A stretch of DNA of 11,539 bases from Microbacterium sp. (GTDB lineage: Bacteria > Actinomycetota > Actinomycetes > Actinomycetales > Microbacteriaceae). The position numbers were made by a program, and so were the translations under genes. The stretch lies in assembly GCA_029267645.1 (NCBI GenBank), contig JAJUIM010000035.1, positions 1 through 11,539 on the forward strand. The letters are read 5' to 3'. This document shows positions 1-6,650 of this stretch, in pieces. Position 1 is the first letter of the stretch. Each line of letters begins with the position of its first letter. The notes beneath the pieces were generated by a model that ran no database searches, was not told where the DNA came from, and was given only the letters and a program-made list of their open reading frames with translations.

Positions 1-670
1 GCGCGCCGCGCGACGCGACGAGCGCGCCCGTGCCCACGGGCGCGCCGATCTTGTGGCCGCTCACGCTGAGCGCGACGAGTCCTGCGCCGGCCGGCGCGTC
101 GCCGCGCCAGGCGTGGAACGGCGTGTCCTCGTGGCCGAACGCGGCGACGGCGTCGACGTGCAGCGGGACCCCCGCGTCCGCCGCGAGGCGGGCGAGCGCC
201 GGCACATCGTTGAGCGTGCCGACCTCGTTGTTCGCCGCGAGGGCGGTCGCGAGGGCCGCGCCGTCGAGGGCGTCGCGGAACGAGCCCGGGCGGATCCGGC
301 CCTCGCCGTCGATCGCGACGGGCCGGACGCGGGCCGCGTCGTGCTCGCGCAGCCACTCGACCGCGTCCATCGTCGCGTGGTGCTCGCCGTCGGGCAGCGC
401 GATCGCGTCGGCGCCGGCCGGCCGCGCCCACCACAGCCCCTTGATCGCGAGGTTGATCGCCTCCGTGCCGCCCGACGTGAAGACGACCTCGATCGGGTCG
501 CAGTCGAGCACGGCGGCGAGGCCCTCGCGCGCATCCTCGAGCAGGCGCCGCGCCCGCTGCCCGTCGCCGTGCACCGACGACGGGTTGCCCGACGACTGCG
601 CCGCGATCCACGCCTCCGCGACCTCGGGCCGCAGGGGCGCGGTCGCGGCGTGGTCGAGGTAGACGCCCAT
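1..670 (-). CDS. Cysteine desulfurase (NifS/IscS-like), N-terminal part, cut by the window edge
   Basis: PLP-dependent class V aminotransferase that takes sulfur from cysteine and passes it on, for tRNA thiolation or Fe-S cluster assembly. Only the first 223 codons are present; the protein continues past position 1. Visible landmarks: the N-terminal YLDHAAT motif (residues 4-10), GNPSSVH (29-35), the phosphate-loop SGGTE (66-70), EHHAT (96-100), NNEVGT (147-152), HVDAV (171-175) with the cofactor-ring Asp173, and SGHK with the Schiff-base lysine at 207. The catalytic Cys loop would lie outside the window. The ATG start opens directly on the conserved N-terminus and is 8 nt after the stop of the thioredoxin/TPR gene, so it is probably co-transcribed. 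Odd point: the residue three after the Asp, usually Gln (DAVQ), is Ala176. In actinobacteria such genes often precede mnmA, which cannot be checked here. The family call is firm; IscS versus tRNA-specific enzyme is open. Confidence 0.93.
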   Translation of the reverse strand, partial: MGVYLDHAATAPLRPEVAEAWIAAQSSGNPSSVHGDGQRARRLLEDAREGLAAVLDCDPIEVVFTSGGTEAINLAIKGLWWARPAGADAIALPDGEHHATMDAVEWLREHDAARVRPVAIDGEGRIRPGSFRDALDGAALATALAANNEVGTLNDVPALARLAADAGVPLHVDAVAAFGHEDTPFHAWRGDAPAGAGLVALSVSGHKIGAPVGTGALVASRGA

Positions 671-678
671 GCCCGCGG

Positions 679-1626
679 TCAGAACAGCATGCTGGTGAGG
701 CGCGTGCGCGCCGCCACGACGCGCGTGTCGGCCTGCCCGACGAGCGTGAACAGCTCGATCAGCCGATCCTTCACGCGCGTGCGCTCGTCGCCCTGCACGG
801 CGCCGAACAGGTCGAGCAGGCGCGCGAACGCGTCGTCGACGTGCCCGCCCGCCATGTCGAGGTCGGCGACCGCGAACTGCGCGTCGACGTCCTCGGGCGC
901 GTCGGCCGCGGCCTGGCGCGCGGCCTGCAGATCGGCGCCCTGCACGCGATCGAGCAGGCGCACCTGCGCGAGGCCCGCCGACGCATCGGCGTCGCGCGGG
1001 TTCTCCTTGAGCGCCTGCTCGTACGCCGCGATCGCCGCGGGGTAGTCGCCGCGCTGGATCGCGTCGAACGCTTCCTGGTGCAGCGGCGGCAGCGCGGGCT
1101 CGGCGGGCGCGTCGCCCTCGGACTGCTCGACGGCGATCGTGCCCGTCACGCCCGCCTGCGCGGCGACCTGCAGCAGCTGGTCGAAGAGCTGGCGCACCTG
1201 ATCCTCGGGCGCGAGGCCGTCAAGCAGCGGCACGGGGCGGCCGCCCACGACCGCGACGACGAACGGCACCTGCTGCGCCTGGAACGCCTGCACGATCTGC
1301 GGGTTCTGGTCGGCGTCGACCCGCGCGAGCACGAGGCGGCCCGCGAGGTCGCGCACGACCTTCTCGAGCACGGGCCCGAGCTGGGCGCTCGCGTCGCTGC
1401 GCGGCGACCACAGGTCGACCACGACGGGCACCTGCTGCGACAGCTCCATGACCCGGCCGAACGACTGGTCGGAGACCTCCATCACGACGTCGGGGGCGCT
1501 GCCCACGGCCGTCGCCGGATCGGCGGACTGCCCTCCCGCGGGCGCCTGTGGCGACGCAGGACGATTGCGGAGCGAAGAGAGGTCGACGGCGCCGCGCAGA
1601 GCGGAGCCGAGAGAGGCGTCAGACAT
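679..1626 (-). CDS. Thioredoxin-fold/TPR protein, CnoX (YbbN)-like co-chaperone
   Basis: A 315-residue cytoplasmic protein with no signal peptide. It has a low-complexity Pro/Ala/Gly N-terminus (about 1-45), a thioredoxin-like domain (about 47-150) and a TPR region: one clear repeat at about 184-212 and a helical C-terminal domain to 310. The thioredoxin active-site segment reads LWSPRSDAS (72-80) instead of WCGPC, and the whole protein contains no cysteine, so it cannot do dithiol exchange. The cis-proline position is kept (VP, 120-121). This architecture matches the YbbN/CnoX group, which in E. coli holds unfolding proteins and hands them to chaperonins; that role here is inferred from the family. 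The ATG start has a good Shine-Dalgarno (AAAGGTGA) just upstream. It lies 36 nt downstream of the 613-residue membrane-protein gene and 8 nt upstream of the cysteine desulfurase gene, suggesting one operon. Confidence 0.88.
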   Translation of the reverse strand: MSDASLGSALRGAVDLSSLRNRPASPQAPAGGQSADPATAVGSAPDVVMEVSDQSFGRVMELSQQVPVVVDLWSPRSDASAQLGPVLEKVVRDLAGRLVLARVDADQNPQIVQAFQAQQVPFVVAVVGGRPVPLLDGLAPEDQVRQLFDQLLQVAAQAGVTGTIAVEQSEGDAPAEPALPPLHQEAFDAIQRGDYPAAIAAYEQALKENPRDADASAGLAQVRLLDRVQGADLQAARQAAADAPEDVDAQFAVADLDMAGGHVDDAFARLLDLFGAVQGDERTRVKDRLIELFTLVGQADTRVVAARTRLTSMLF

Positions 1627-1662
1627 CGATCACCTTTCGTATGGGTCGAGAGCGAACGGGAT

Positions 1663-3504
1663 CTATTCTCCCGCGTCCTCCTCGGGCAGCAGCTCGCTGC
1701 CCGAGAGCGCGTAGGAGAACCCGAGCACGCGGATCGGCTCCTCGGAGGCCTTGGCGGGCACCGAGAAGAACAGCTGCGCGTCGTACGTCGTCGTGAGACC
1801 GGTCTCGGTCTCCTCCTCGCCGATGAAGTGCTGGATCTCGGGCGCCTCGGGCACCTTGATGACCCCGTCCTCCTCGGTCGGCTTCAGCGTTTCGCTGTCG
1901 CTGAGCGAGACGGCCACGATCGCGCCCGAGTTGAACGTCGCCAGCGAGACGGGGTCGGTGTCGCCCGCCGCCTGGTCGAACGTGATCTCGGCCGTGCCCT
2001 CGGCCGTCTCGTTGAACGTGTCGCGCGTCTGCGTGCGCTTGTCCTCGAGCGCCGTGCGGAACGGATCGTTCTCGAGGTCGAACAGCTCGGCGTACTCGCT
2101 GTCCTCGCCCTTGCCGATCACATCGGCGTAGGCCGCCGCGAGGTCCTCGGGCGCGACCTGCAGGAACGACGAGTCCGGCGGCACGAGCGCGGCGCCCAGC
2201 CAGGCGGGCGCGAGCTCGGGCAGCTCGGTGTTCGCGCTGATCGATCCCATGTACGAGATCTTGTAGGTCTCCCAGGGGCTCGGCTGCGTCGCGATGAGGA
2301 TCGTCGGCGTCGTCTCCGACTCGGCGTCGCCCACGACCATGAGGGCCGTGCGCGGCCAACCGTCGTTGGCCTGCGGCAGCAACACGCTGACGGGGCCCTG
2401 CTCGAGCGGGGTCGGGACCTTCCAGTCGTCGACGTCGCCGCGGATCTCGTACGCCGTCTTGCGCATCTCGAGGGCAGCGCCCGACAGGCGCTTCTCCCCC
2501 ATCTCGGCGTCGGCGTTCTCGTCGGCGTCGGCCATGACCTGCACCATCGAGTCGACGATGCGCTGCGCCTGCGCGTCAGTGAGCGCGGGCGTCTCGGTCT
2601 CGGCGCCCTCGCTCGGCACGGGCGTCGGCGTCGCGGTCGGGTCGCTCGAGAAGTCGGGCCAGGCCGAGGGCGAGCAGCCCGCGAGCACGGCGCCGCCGAC
2701 GGCGAGCGCGGGGATCCCGAGCAGCGCCCGTCGACGCGCCTGAGCGTGCGCCTGGCGCGAGCGGGTGCCGCCGTCGGTCGTCTTCGTGGTCGGCTCGATC
2801 TGTCCGCGCCCCTTCCTGCCGTTCGCGCGCTTCTGCTGCTGCGGGCCTTTGCGGCGCGGACCGCGCCTGCGGCGCAGGTGCACGAAGCCGAGGATCCAGA
2901 GGATGAGGCCCACGAACAGCGCGACGCAGCCGGCCGCGATGAGCGGACCCGCCCACGGGGTCGTGACGTCGGTCTTCCACGTCACCGTGATATCACTCGG
3001 CGCGGGTTCGGTGCCGTCGGTCGCGAACAGCAGGCTCATGCCCTCGGGCAGCGTGAAGCTGTCCTGGAACTCACCCTCGGCCGTCATCTGCTCGACCCAC
3101 AGGTCGGAGTCGCGCGGGTTCCACCACACGCGGTCGCCCGTGTCGGCGTACTCGTTCGTCGGCTCCACGACGTCGACGGACACCTGCGCCTGACCGCCCT
3201 CGTCCTCGCCGCCCGCGAGCGTGGCGTGGTTGTACTCGGTGTCCGAGAGCCAGGCCTGGATGTCGGAGGTGCGCCCGTAGGCGACGAAGATCTCGCCGTC
3301 GGCGCCCGTCGCGGTCAGCTCCTGCTGGCCCGGATGCGCCGTCAGCACCTCGGCATCGACGACCGTGTACGGCAGCTCCTCGTCGGGAGCCGCGATCTGG
3401 CTCGTGATCGTGTCGGGTCCCCGCAGCACCGTCAGCTGCGCGACTCCGGCTCCGATGAGCCCTACGGCCGCCAGGAAGGCGACGACCGCCCAGACAAATC
3501 GCAC
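1663..3504 (-). CDS. Multi-domain membrane protein with an internal lipoprotein-type signal (function unknown)
   Basis: I do not recognise a named family with confidence. The 613-residue protein reads as: TM1 (about 5-27), an acidic extracytoplasmic domain (28-185), TM2 (187-209), a strongly basic cytoplasmic loop (209-259, including RRRRGPRRKG), a third hydrophobic stretch (260-276) ending in LAGC (274-277), a Thr/Pro-rich linker (285-305), and a large acidic extracytoplasmic domain to the end. The RRR, hydrophobic core and LAGC pattern at 257-277 is what a lipoprotein signal peptide looks like, but it is internal. The reading frame through the junction has no ATG, GTG or TTG that would start a separate lipoprotein. 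The start is GTG, preceded by GAGGAGAG at suitable spacing; no in-frame ATG fits better because TM1 begins at residue 5. It leads an apparent operon with the thioredoxin/TPR and cysteine desulfurase genes. A surface-exposed envelope role is inferred from topology only. Confidence 0.85.
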   Translation of the reverse strand: MRFVWAVVAFLAAVGLIGAGVAQLTVLRGPDTITSQIAAPDEELPYTVVDAEVLTAHPGQQELTATGADGEIFVAYGRTSDIQAWLSDTEYNHATLAGGEDEGGQAQVSVDVVEPTNEYADTGDRVWWNPRDSDLWVEQMTAEGEFQDSFTLPEGMSLLFATDGTEPAPSDITVTWKTDVTTPWAGPLIAAGCVALFVGLILWILGFVHLRRRRGPRRKGPQQQKRANGRKGRGQIEPTTKTTDGGTRSRQAHAQARRRALLGIPALAVGGAVLAGCSPSAWPDFSSDPTATPTPVPSEGAETETPALTDAQAQRIVDSMVQVMADADENADAEMGEKRLSGAALEMRKTAYEIRGDVDDWKVPTPLEQGPVSVLLPQANDGWPRTALMVVGDAESETTPTILIATQPSPWETYKISYMGSISANTELPELAPAWLGAALVPPDSSFLQVAPEDLAAAYADVIGKGEDSEYAELFDLENDPFRTALEDKRTQTRDTFNETAEGTAEITFDQAAGDTDPVSLATFNSGAIVAVSLSDSETLKPTEEDGVIKVPEAPEIQHFIGEEETETGLTTTYDAQLFFSVPAKASEEPIRVLGFSYALSGSELLPEEDAGE

Positions 3505-3562
3505 GGATCAACTCTCCTCGGTTTCGCGTCGGAGGCGAGCACCCCGACGTCACGGATCTCCC

Positions 3563-3568
3563 AGACTA
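3563..3568 (-). promoter_or_regulatory. Possible -10 box for the 613-residue membrane-protein operon
   Basis: On the minus strand TTAGTCT gives a TANNNT-type -10 hexamer (TAGTCT) about 58 nt before the GTG start. No good -35 is seen at 16-18 nt. It lies in the 187-nt divergent spacer, where a promoter must exist, but this exact site is a weak guess. Confidence 0.25.
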
Positions 3569-3573
3569 ACGAC

Positions 3574-3587
3574 GACTCCTGAGAGTC
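3574..3587. repeat. Short perfect inverted repeat in the divergent spacer
   Basis: GACTC-CTGA-GAGTC forms a 5-bp inverted repeat between the divergent membrane-protein and transporter genes, 6 nt upstream of the possible -10 box of the minus-strand unit. It could be an operator half-site pair, or chance. The rest of the spacer (3505-3691) holds no ORF or RNA gene that I can see. Confidence 0.3.
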
Positions 3588-3639
3588 TCGGATACCTCGC
3601 CGATCCGCGTCATGGACGCTCCTCGGACGCGCACGCCGG

Positions 3640-3645
3640 TAGCCT
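3640..3645 (+). promoter_or_regulatory. Possible -10 box for the AI-2E-type transporter gene
   Basis: GGTAGCCT contains TAGCCT, an acceptable TANNNT -10 in a high-GC actinobacterium, 46 nt before the ATG. This would leave a leader of about 40 nt with the AGGAG Shine-Dalgarno. No convincing -35 is present, so support is weak. Confidence 0.25.
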
Positions 3646-3691
3646 CGGCTGTGACCATCGGCCGCACCGCGCTGACGCACGCAGGAGATCC

Positions 3692-4741
3692 ATGAAGATC
3701 CACAACCCGTTCCGCCTGGGTTTCATCGCCACCCTCGGCGTGGGGCTGGCGTACATCCTGCTGCAGAGCGTGCAGTCGCTGTCGACCGTGCTGCTCTACG
3801 TCGGCACGGCGCTGTTCATCTCGCTCGGCCTCGACCCCGTCGTCTCGTGGCTCGAGCGCAGGCGGCTGCCGCGCTGGTCGGCCGTCCTCATCGCGATCGT
3901 GGGCGTGCTCACCGTCTTCGTCGGGATCCTGCTCATCATCATCCCCGTGCTCATCGAGCAGGTCTCGCAGCTCGTGCGGCGCATCACCCTCACGCTCAAT
4001 CGCTCGGACTGGCAGGCCAACGCCGAGGAGTGGATCGGATCGACGTTCCCGAACCTCGACGTCAACGTGCTCATCGACGCCCTGAACGACTGGCTGACTA
4101 GCAACATCTTCTCGATCAGTGAGAGCCTCGTGAACGTGACCTTCGGCGTCGCGAACGGCCTCTTCGGCGCGCTCATCATCCTCATCCTGACGATCTACCT
4201 CACGGCGTCGACGCCGTCGCTGAAGAGCGCGATCTACCAGGTCGTGCCCGCGTCGAAGCGCGACGGCTTCGTGCACATCGCCGAGCAGATCACCGACTCG
4301 GTGGGCTACTACGTCATGGGCCAGGTGACGCTCGCGGCGACGAACGGCGTGCTGAGCGCGATCTTCCTCGCGATCATCGACGCGCCCTTCGCGATGGTGC
4401 TCGCCGTGATCGCCTTCCTCGGATCCATGATCCCGCTCGTCGGCACCGTGAGCGGATCCACGATCATCGTGCTCGTCTGCCTCATCCCCGGCGTGGGCGA
4501 CACGACGACGGCGCTCATCGCGGCCATCTACTACCTCGTCTACATGCAGATCGAGGCGTACGTGCTGTCGCCGCGCATCATGAGCCGCGCGGTCTCGGTC
4601 CCCGGCGGCGTCGTCGTCGTGGCTGCGCTCGCGGGCGGCGCGCTGCTGAACCTGCTGGGCGCGCTCATCGCGATCCCCGTCGCGGCGAGCATCCTCATCG
4701 TCTACCGCCAGGTGCTCATCCCGCGCATGAACGCGCGCTGA
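3692..4741 (+). CDS. AI-2E/PerM family membrane transporter
   Basis: A 349-residue polytopic membrane protein of the AI-2E transporter (formerly DUF20/PerM, TqsA/YdiK-like) family. Hydrophobic segments lie at about 10-48, 61-88, 150-172, 205-260, 270-290 and 305-337. The central soluble stretch (about 95-145) and the PASKR motif (186-190) match the family. The most recognisable stretch is YLVYMQIEAYVLSPRIM (281-297) followed by a conserved C-terminal hydrophobic hairpin. Members export small molecules or ions in different species; the substrate here cannot be read from sequence, and the AI-2 name should not be taken literally. The ATG is chosen because AGGAG sits 6 nt upstream and the protein then has normal family length; the open frame extends further 5' without any coding-like sequence. 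It is the only plus-strand gene, divergent from the 613-residue protein and convergent with the hydrolase gene 29 nt away. Confidence 0.93.
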   Translation: MKIHNPFRLGFIATLGVGLAYILLQSVQSLSTVLLYVGTALFISLGLDPVVSWLERRRLPRWSAVLIAIVGVLTVFVGILLIIIPVLIEQVSQLVRRITLTLNRSDWQANAEEWIGSTFPNLDVNVLIDALNDWLTSNIFSISESLVNVTFGVANGLFGALIILILTIYLTASTPSLKSAIYQVVPASKRDGFVHIAEQITDSVGYYVMGQVTLAATNGVLSAIFLAIIDAPFAMVLAVIAFLGSMIPLVGTVSGSTIIVLVCLIPGVGDTTTALIAAIYYLVYMQIEAYVLSPRIMSRAVSVPGGVVVVAALAGGALLNLLGALIAIPVAASILIVYRQVLIPRMNAR

Positions 4742-4770
4742 CCCGAGGCCCGTTCAGGCGCGCCGCCCGC

Positions 4771-5481
4771 TCAGGCCGGCCACTCGGTCGGCAGCGGCGA
4801 GGCCGCCGGGTTCACGATCGCCGTGATCTCGTCGAGCACGCGGCGCGTCTGCGTCTCGCCGACCCACAGGTGCTTACCCCCCGCGACCTCGATGAGGCGC
4901 GCGTGCGGCACGGCGGCGAACTTCTCGCGCGCCTCCGCGGGCCGCAGGAAGTCGTCGAACTCGGGGATCAGCGCGACGAGCGGGCGCGGATCCCCTGCCC
5001 ACTCCGCGAGCTCCTCGGGCGTCGTGCGGCGCAGCGGCGGCGACAGCAGGATCGCGCCCTCGATGTCGTGGCCGCGGCCGTGCTTGAGCGTGAGCTCGGT
5101 GCCGAACGACCAGCCGACGAGCCACGGGTGCGGCAGGCCGCGCTCCTCGACGAACGCCATGGCGGCGTCGACGTCTGCGCGCTCCGTGACGCCGTCGCCG
5201 AACTCGCCCTCGCTCGTGCCGCGCGGCGAGCTCGTGCCGCGCGTGTTGAAGCGCAGCACCGCGAGATCCGCGAGCGCGGGCAGCCGCGCGGCCGCCTTGC
5301 GGATGATGTGGGAGTCCATGAACCCGCCGTGCGTCGGCAGCGGGTGCAGCGTCACGAGCGTCGCGACGGGATCGCGCGTCTCGGGCAGCGCCAGCTCGCC
5401 GACGAGCGTCAACCCGTCTGACGTGCGCAGCTCGATCTCCTCGCGCCGCGCGGGAAGGACGGTCGCTCCACGGATCTCCAC
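4771..5481 (-). CDS. Alpha/beta hydrolase (serine hydrolase, dienelactone hydrolase/esterase-like)
   Basis: A 236-residue cytoplasmic alpha/beta-hydrolase. The nucleophile elbow is GWSFG (123-127, Ser125). The probable acid is Asp176 or Asp177 in EFDDF (174-178), and the catalytic His is His204 in GGKHLW (201-206). The HP pair in LHPLPTHGG (45-53) lies in the oxyanion-hole region after strand 3, and RFNTRGTSSPRG (77-88) matches the loop seen in the small 'alpha/beta superfamily hydrolase' group. The substrate is unknown; an ester or thioester is inferred. It has no signal peptide. The GTG start is preceded by GAGGAGC about 9-10 nt upstream, near the stop of the small gene before it. It is the last gene of the wall-enzyme unit (16-nt gap) and converges on the transporter gene. 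The 29-nt spacer between them (4742-4770) shows no obvious stem-loop terminator. Confidence 0.9.
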   Translation of the reverse strand: MEIRGATVLPARREEIELRTSDGLTLVGELALPETRDPVATLVTLHPLPTHGGFMDSHIIRKAAARLPALADLAVLRFNTRGTSSPRGTSEGEFGDGVTERADVDAAMAFVEERGLPHPWLVGWSFGTELTLKHGRGHDIEGAILLSPPLRRTTPEELAEWAGDPRPLVALIPEFDDFLRPAEAREKFAAVPHARLIEVAGGKHLWVGETQTRRVLDEITAIVNPAASPLPTEWPA

Positions 5482-5497
5482 GGGCAGGTGCTCCTCG

Positions 5498-5785
5498 TCA
5501 GTAGATGTTCCAGCAGTGGGTGTGCCAGTGCCTGCGCGCCTCGAGGTCCGCGCGCGGGCCCATCACGCCGTCCTCGCGCCACGTCACGACGTGCGCCGTG
5601 CCCGGTTCGATCTGCCTGGAGCACCCGGGGCACGTGTAGGGCTTGTCGGACCGGCCCGGCCCGATCGGCTGCACGCTCCACTCGACGCCGCGGCGCAGCT
5701 CCGTGCGCCGCCAGCCCGAGATGAGGCGGTCGAGCGAGGTGTCAGGATTCCGGCGCTCCGGCCGGCGTCGACGCGAGCGACCCAT
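5498..5785 (-). CDS. Small actinobacterial putative zinc-binding protein
   Basis: A 95-residue basic protein. The N-terminus is Arg-rich (RSRRRRPERR, 3-12). The middle and C-terminus carry likely metal ligands: CPGC (52-55), His65 in GTAHVVTW, and HWHTHC (86-91) just before the end. The CXXC plus HxHC pattern suggests a single zinc site, in the style of treble-clef or HNH-like folds, but no HNH catalytic pattern is evident. I recall similar short actinobacterial proteins, often named only 'hypothetical' or, misleadingly, 'ATP/GTP-binding'; no P-loop is present here. The function is unknown. The ATG lies 15 nt after the stop of the wall-enzyme gene, with AAGGGGG in between as a Shine-Dalgarno, and the hydrolase gene follows 16 nt later, so the three are probably one transcript. 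Confidence 0.85.
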   Translation of the reverse strand: MGRSRRRRPERRNPDTSLDRLISGWRRTELRRGVEWSVQPIGPGRSDKPYTCPGCSRQIEPGTAHVVTWREDGVMGPRADLEARRHWHTHCWNIY

Positions 5786-5800
5786 GACCGGATCGCCCCC

Positions 5801-6583
5801 TTACCACCAGTGGTTGGCGGTCCAGAAGGCGTACGCACTCGCCCAGCTGCCGTAGCGGCCCGTGGCGTAGCCGTTGGCCCAGCGCAGGTTGTCGACGGGG
5901 TCGTACCCGTTGCCAGGCACCTTGCTGCAGGGCAGCGCCTGCACGAGGCCGCACGCGCCCGATCCGGCGTTGGTCGCGTTGGGGTTCCAGCCGCTCTCGC
6001 GGCTCACGATGTAGTCGACGAAGGTCCAGTCGGACTCGGCGATGCCCGCCGCCGCCATCCACTCGGCCGGCGCGCCGCCTCCCGAGTACGGCGCGGGCGG
6101 CTGGTACGGCGCCGGCAGCGCCTCGCCGCTCTCCCCGCCCTCGGCGGGCGCGTCGGCCGGCTCGCCGTCGGCGTCGGCCGTCGCGGTGGGCGTCGGGGTC
6201 GGCGTGGGCGTGCGCAGCTCTGCCTCGTAGCTCACGGTCGCGAGGGCGGCGAGCGAGCCGCCCTTCTCCGTGGCGGCGAACAGCTGCGCCTCGTCGGCGG
6301 CCGTCGCGTAGGTCGACTGCGAGGGATCCTGGTTCGCCTCGGCGATCTGCGGCGTCACGACGGGCGCGAGCGACGCGGCGAGGAAGCCGACGGCCGCGAC
6401 GCTGCCGAAGACGGCCACGACTGCGCGGCGCGCGCCCCAGCCCTTCGGGGTCGAGTGCGACCGGCGACGGTCGGCGGTTGCTGCGGTGCGCTGGGTGCGT
6501 CGGCCCTCGGCGACGGCGGAGCGCTCGATTGCGCGGGCCTCGCGCCGAGTCATGGGGCGGCGATCGGAGTTCTCAGGAGTCAC
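5801..6583 (-). CDS. Membrane-anchored lysozyme-like wall enzyme (transglycosylase/aggregation-promoting-factor type)
   Basis: A 260-residue protein predicted to cleave or remodel peptidoglycan outside the membrane. A basic cytoplasmic N-terminus (1-52) is followed by a membrane segment (about 53-75), a spacer with a Pro-Thr run (125-133) and an Asp/Glu/Gly/Pro-rich linker, and a compact lysozyme-like domain (about 172-260). The likely catalytic acid is Glu196 in SRESGWNP (194-201). ACGLVQALPCSK (210-221) has two cysteines (211, 219) that could form a disulfide. The end YGSWASAYAFWTANHWW (244-260) is typical of the small actinobacterial SLT/Rpf-like domains. The GTG start has no Shine-Dalgarno, but a -10 box ends 10 nt before it, which fits a leaderless message. 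An alternative is the ATG at 6553 (Met11), also without a Shine-Dalgarno. It leads a three-gene unit. A candidate MtrA repeat lies at the promoter. Confidence 0.88.
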   Translation of the reverse strand: MTPENSDRRPMTRREARAIERSAVAEGRRTQRTAATADRRRSHSTPKGWGARRAVVAVFGSVAAVGFLAASLAPVVTPQIAEANQDPSQSTYATAADEAQLFAATEKGGSLAALATVSYEAELRTPTPTPTPTATADADGEPADAPAEGGESGEALPAPYQPPAPYSGGGAPAEWMAAAGIAESDWTFVDYIVSRESGWNPNATNAGSGACGLVQALPCSKVPGNGYDPVDNLRWANGYATGRYGSWASAYAFWTANHWW

Positions 6584-6593
6584 AGTGCGTCCG

Positions 6594-6599
6594 AGTCTA
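6594..6599 (-). promoter_or_regulatory. -10 box, probable leaderless promoter of the wall-enzyme gene
   Basis: The minus strand reads TAGACT ten nt before the GTG. A start 7 nt downstream falls on an A at 6586, leaving only about 3 nt before the GTG, which explains the missing Shine-Dalgarno. The -35 region is poor (TGTCAC at 18 nt) and overlaps the candidate activator repeat. Confidence 0.45.
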
Positions 6600-6606
6600 C
6601 CCGACT

Positions 6607-6622
6607 GTTACCCGAACGTGAC
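6607..6622 (-). promoter_or_regulatory. Candidate MtrA-type direct repeat (GTCAC-N6-GTAAC)
   Basis: On the minus strand GTCAC, six bases, then GTAAC form a direct repeat of GTNAC with 11-bp periodicity. From memory, this fits the motif reported for the response regulator MtrA in actinobacteria, which controls cell-wall hydrolase and Rpf-type genes. It lies over the -35 region of the wall-enzyme promoter. Binding is inferred. Confidence 0.45.
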
Positions 6623-6650
6623 ATGTGGATCGCCTGCATCGCGAGAAAAG

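Noticed and set aside
841..3582. A 913-codon open frame on the plus strand
   Set aside because: It lies antisense to two well-supported minus-strand genes. Its translation is Arg/Leu/Val-rich low-complexity sequence with no domain, as expected for a GC-rich shadow frame.
4742..4770. Bidirectional terminator between the convergent transporter and hydrolase genes
   Set aside because: Only a GGCGCGCC palindrome is present; no stable stem with a loop could be drawn in the 29 nt.
6170..6215. GC-rich hexamer-like tandem repeat (ggcgtcggggtcggcgtggg)
   Set aside because: It encodes the Pro-Thr linker of the wall enzyme and needs no other explanation.
6606..6623. TGTTAC-N6-GTGACA as a CRP/GlxR-type palindrome
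   Set aside because: The half-sites do not fit TGTGA-N6-TCACA, and one pair is mismatched. The same bases fit a GTNAC direct repeat better.
6584..6650. A ydaO-type (cyclic-di-AMP) riboswitch before the wall-enzyme gene, as seen for some actinobacterial Rpf genes
   Set aside because: The spacer is only 67 nt and the promoter appears to give an almost leaderless transcript, so there is no room for the element.
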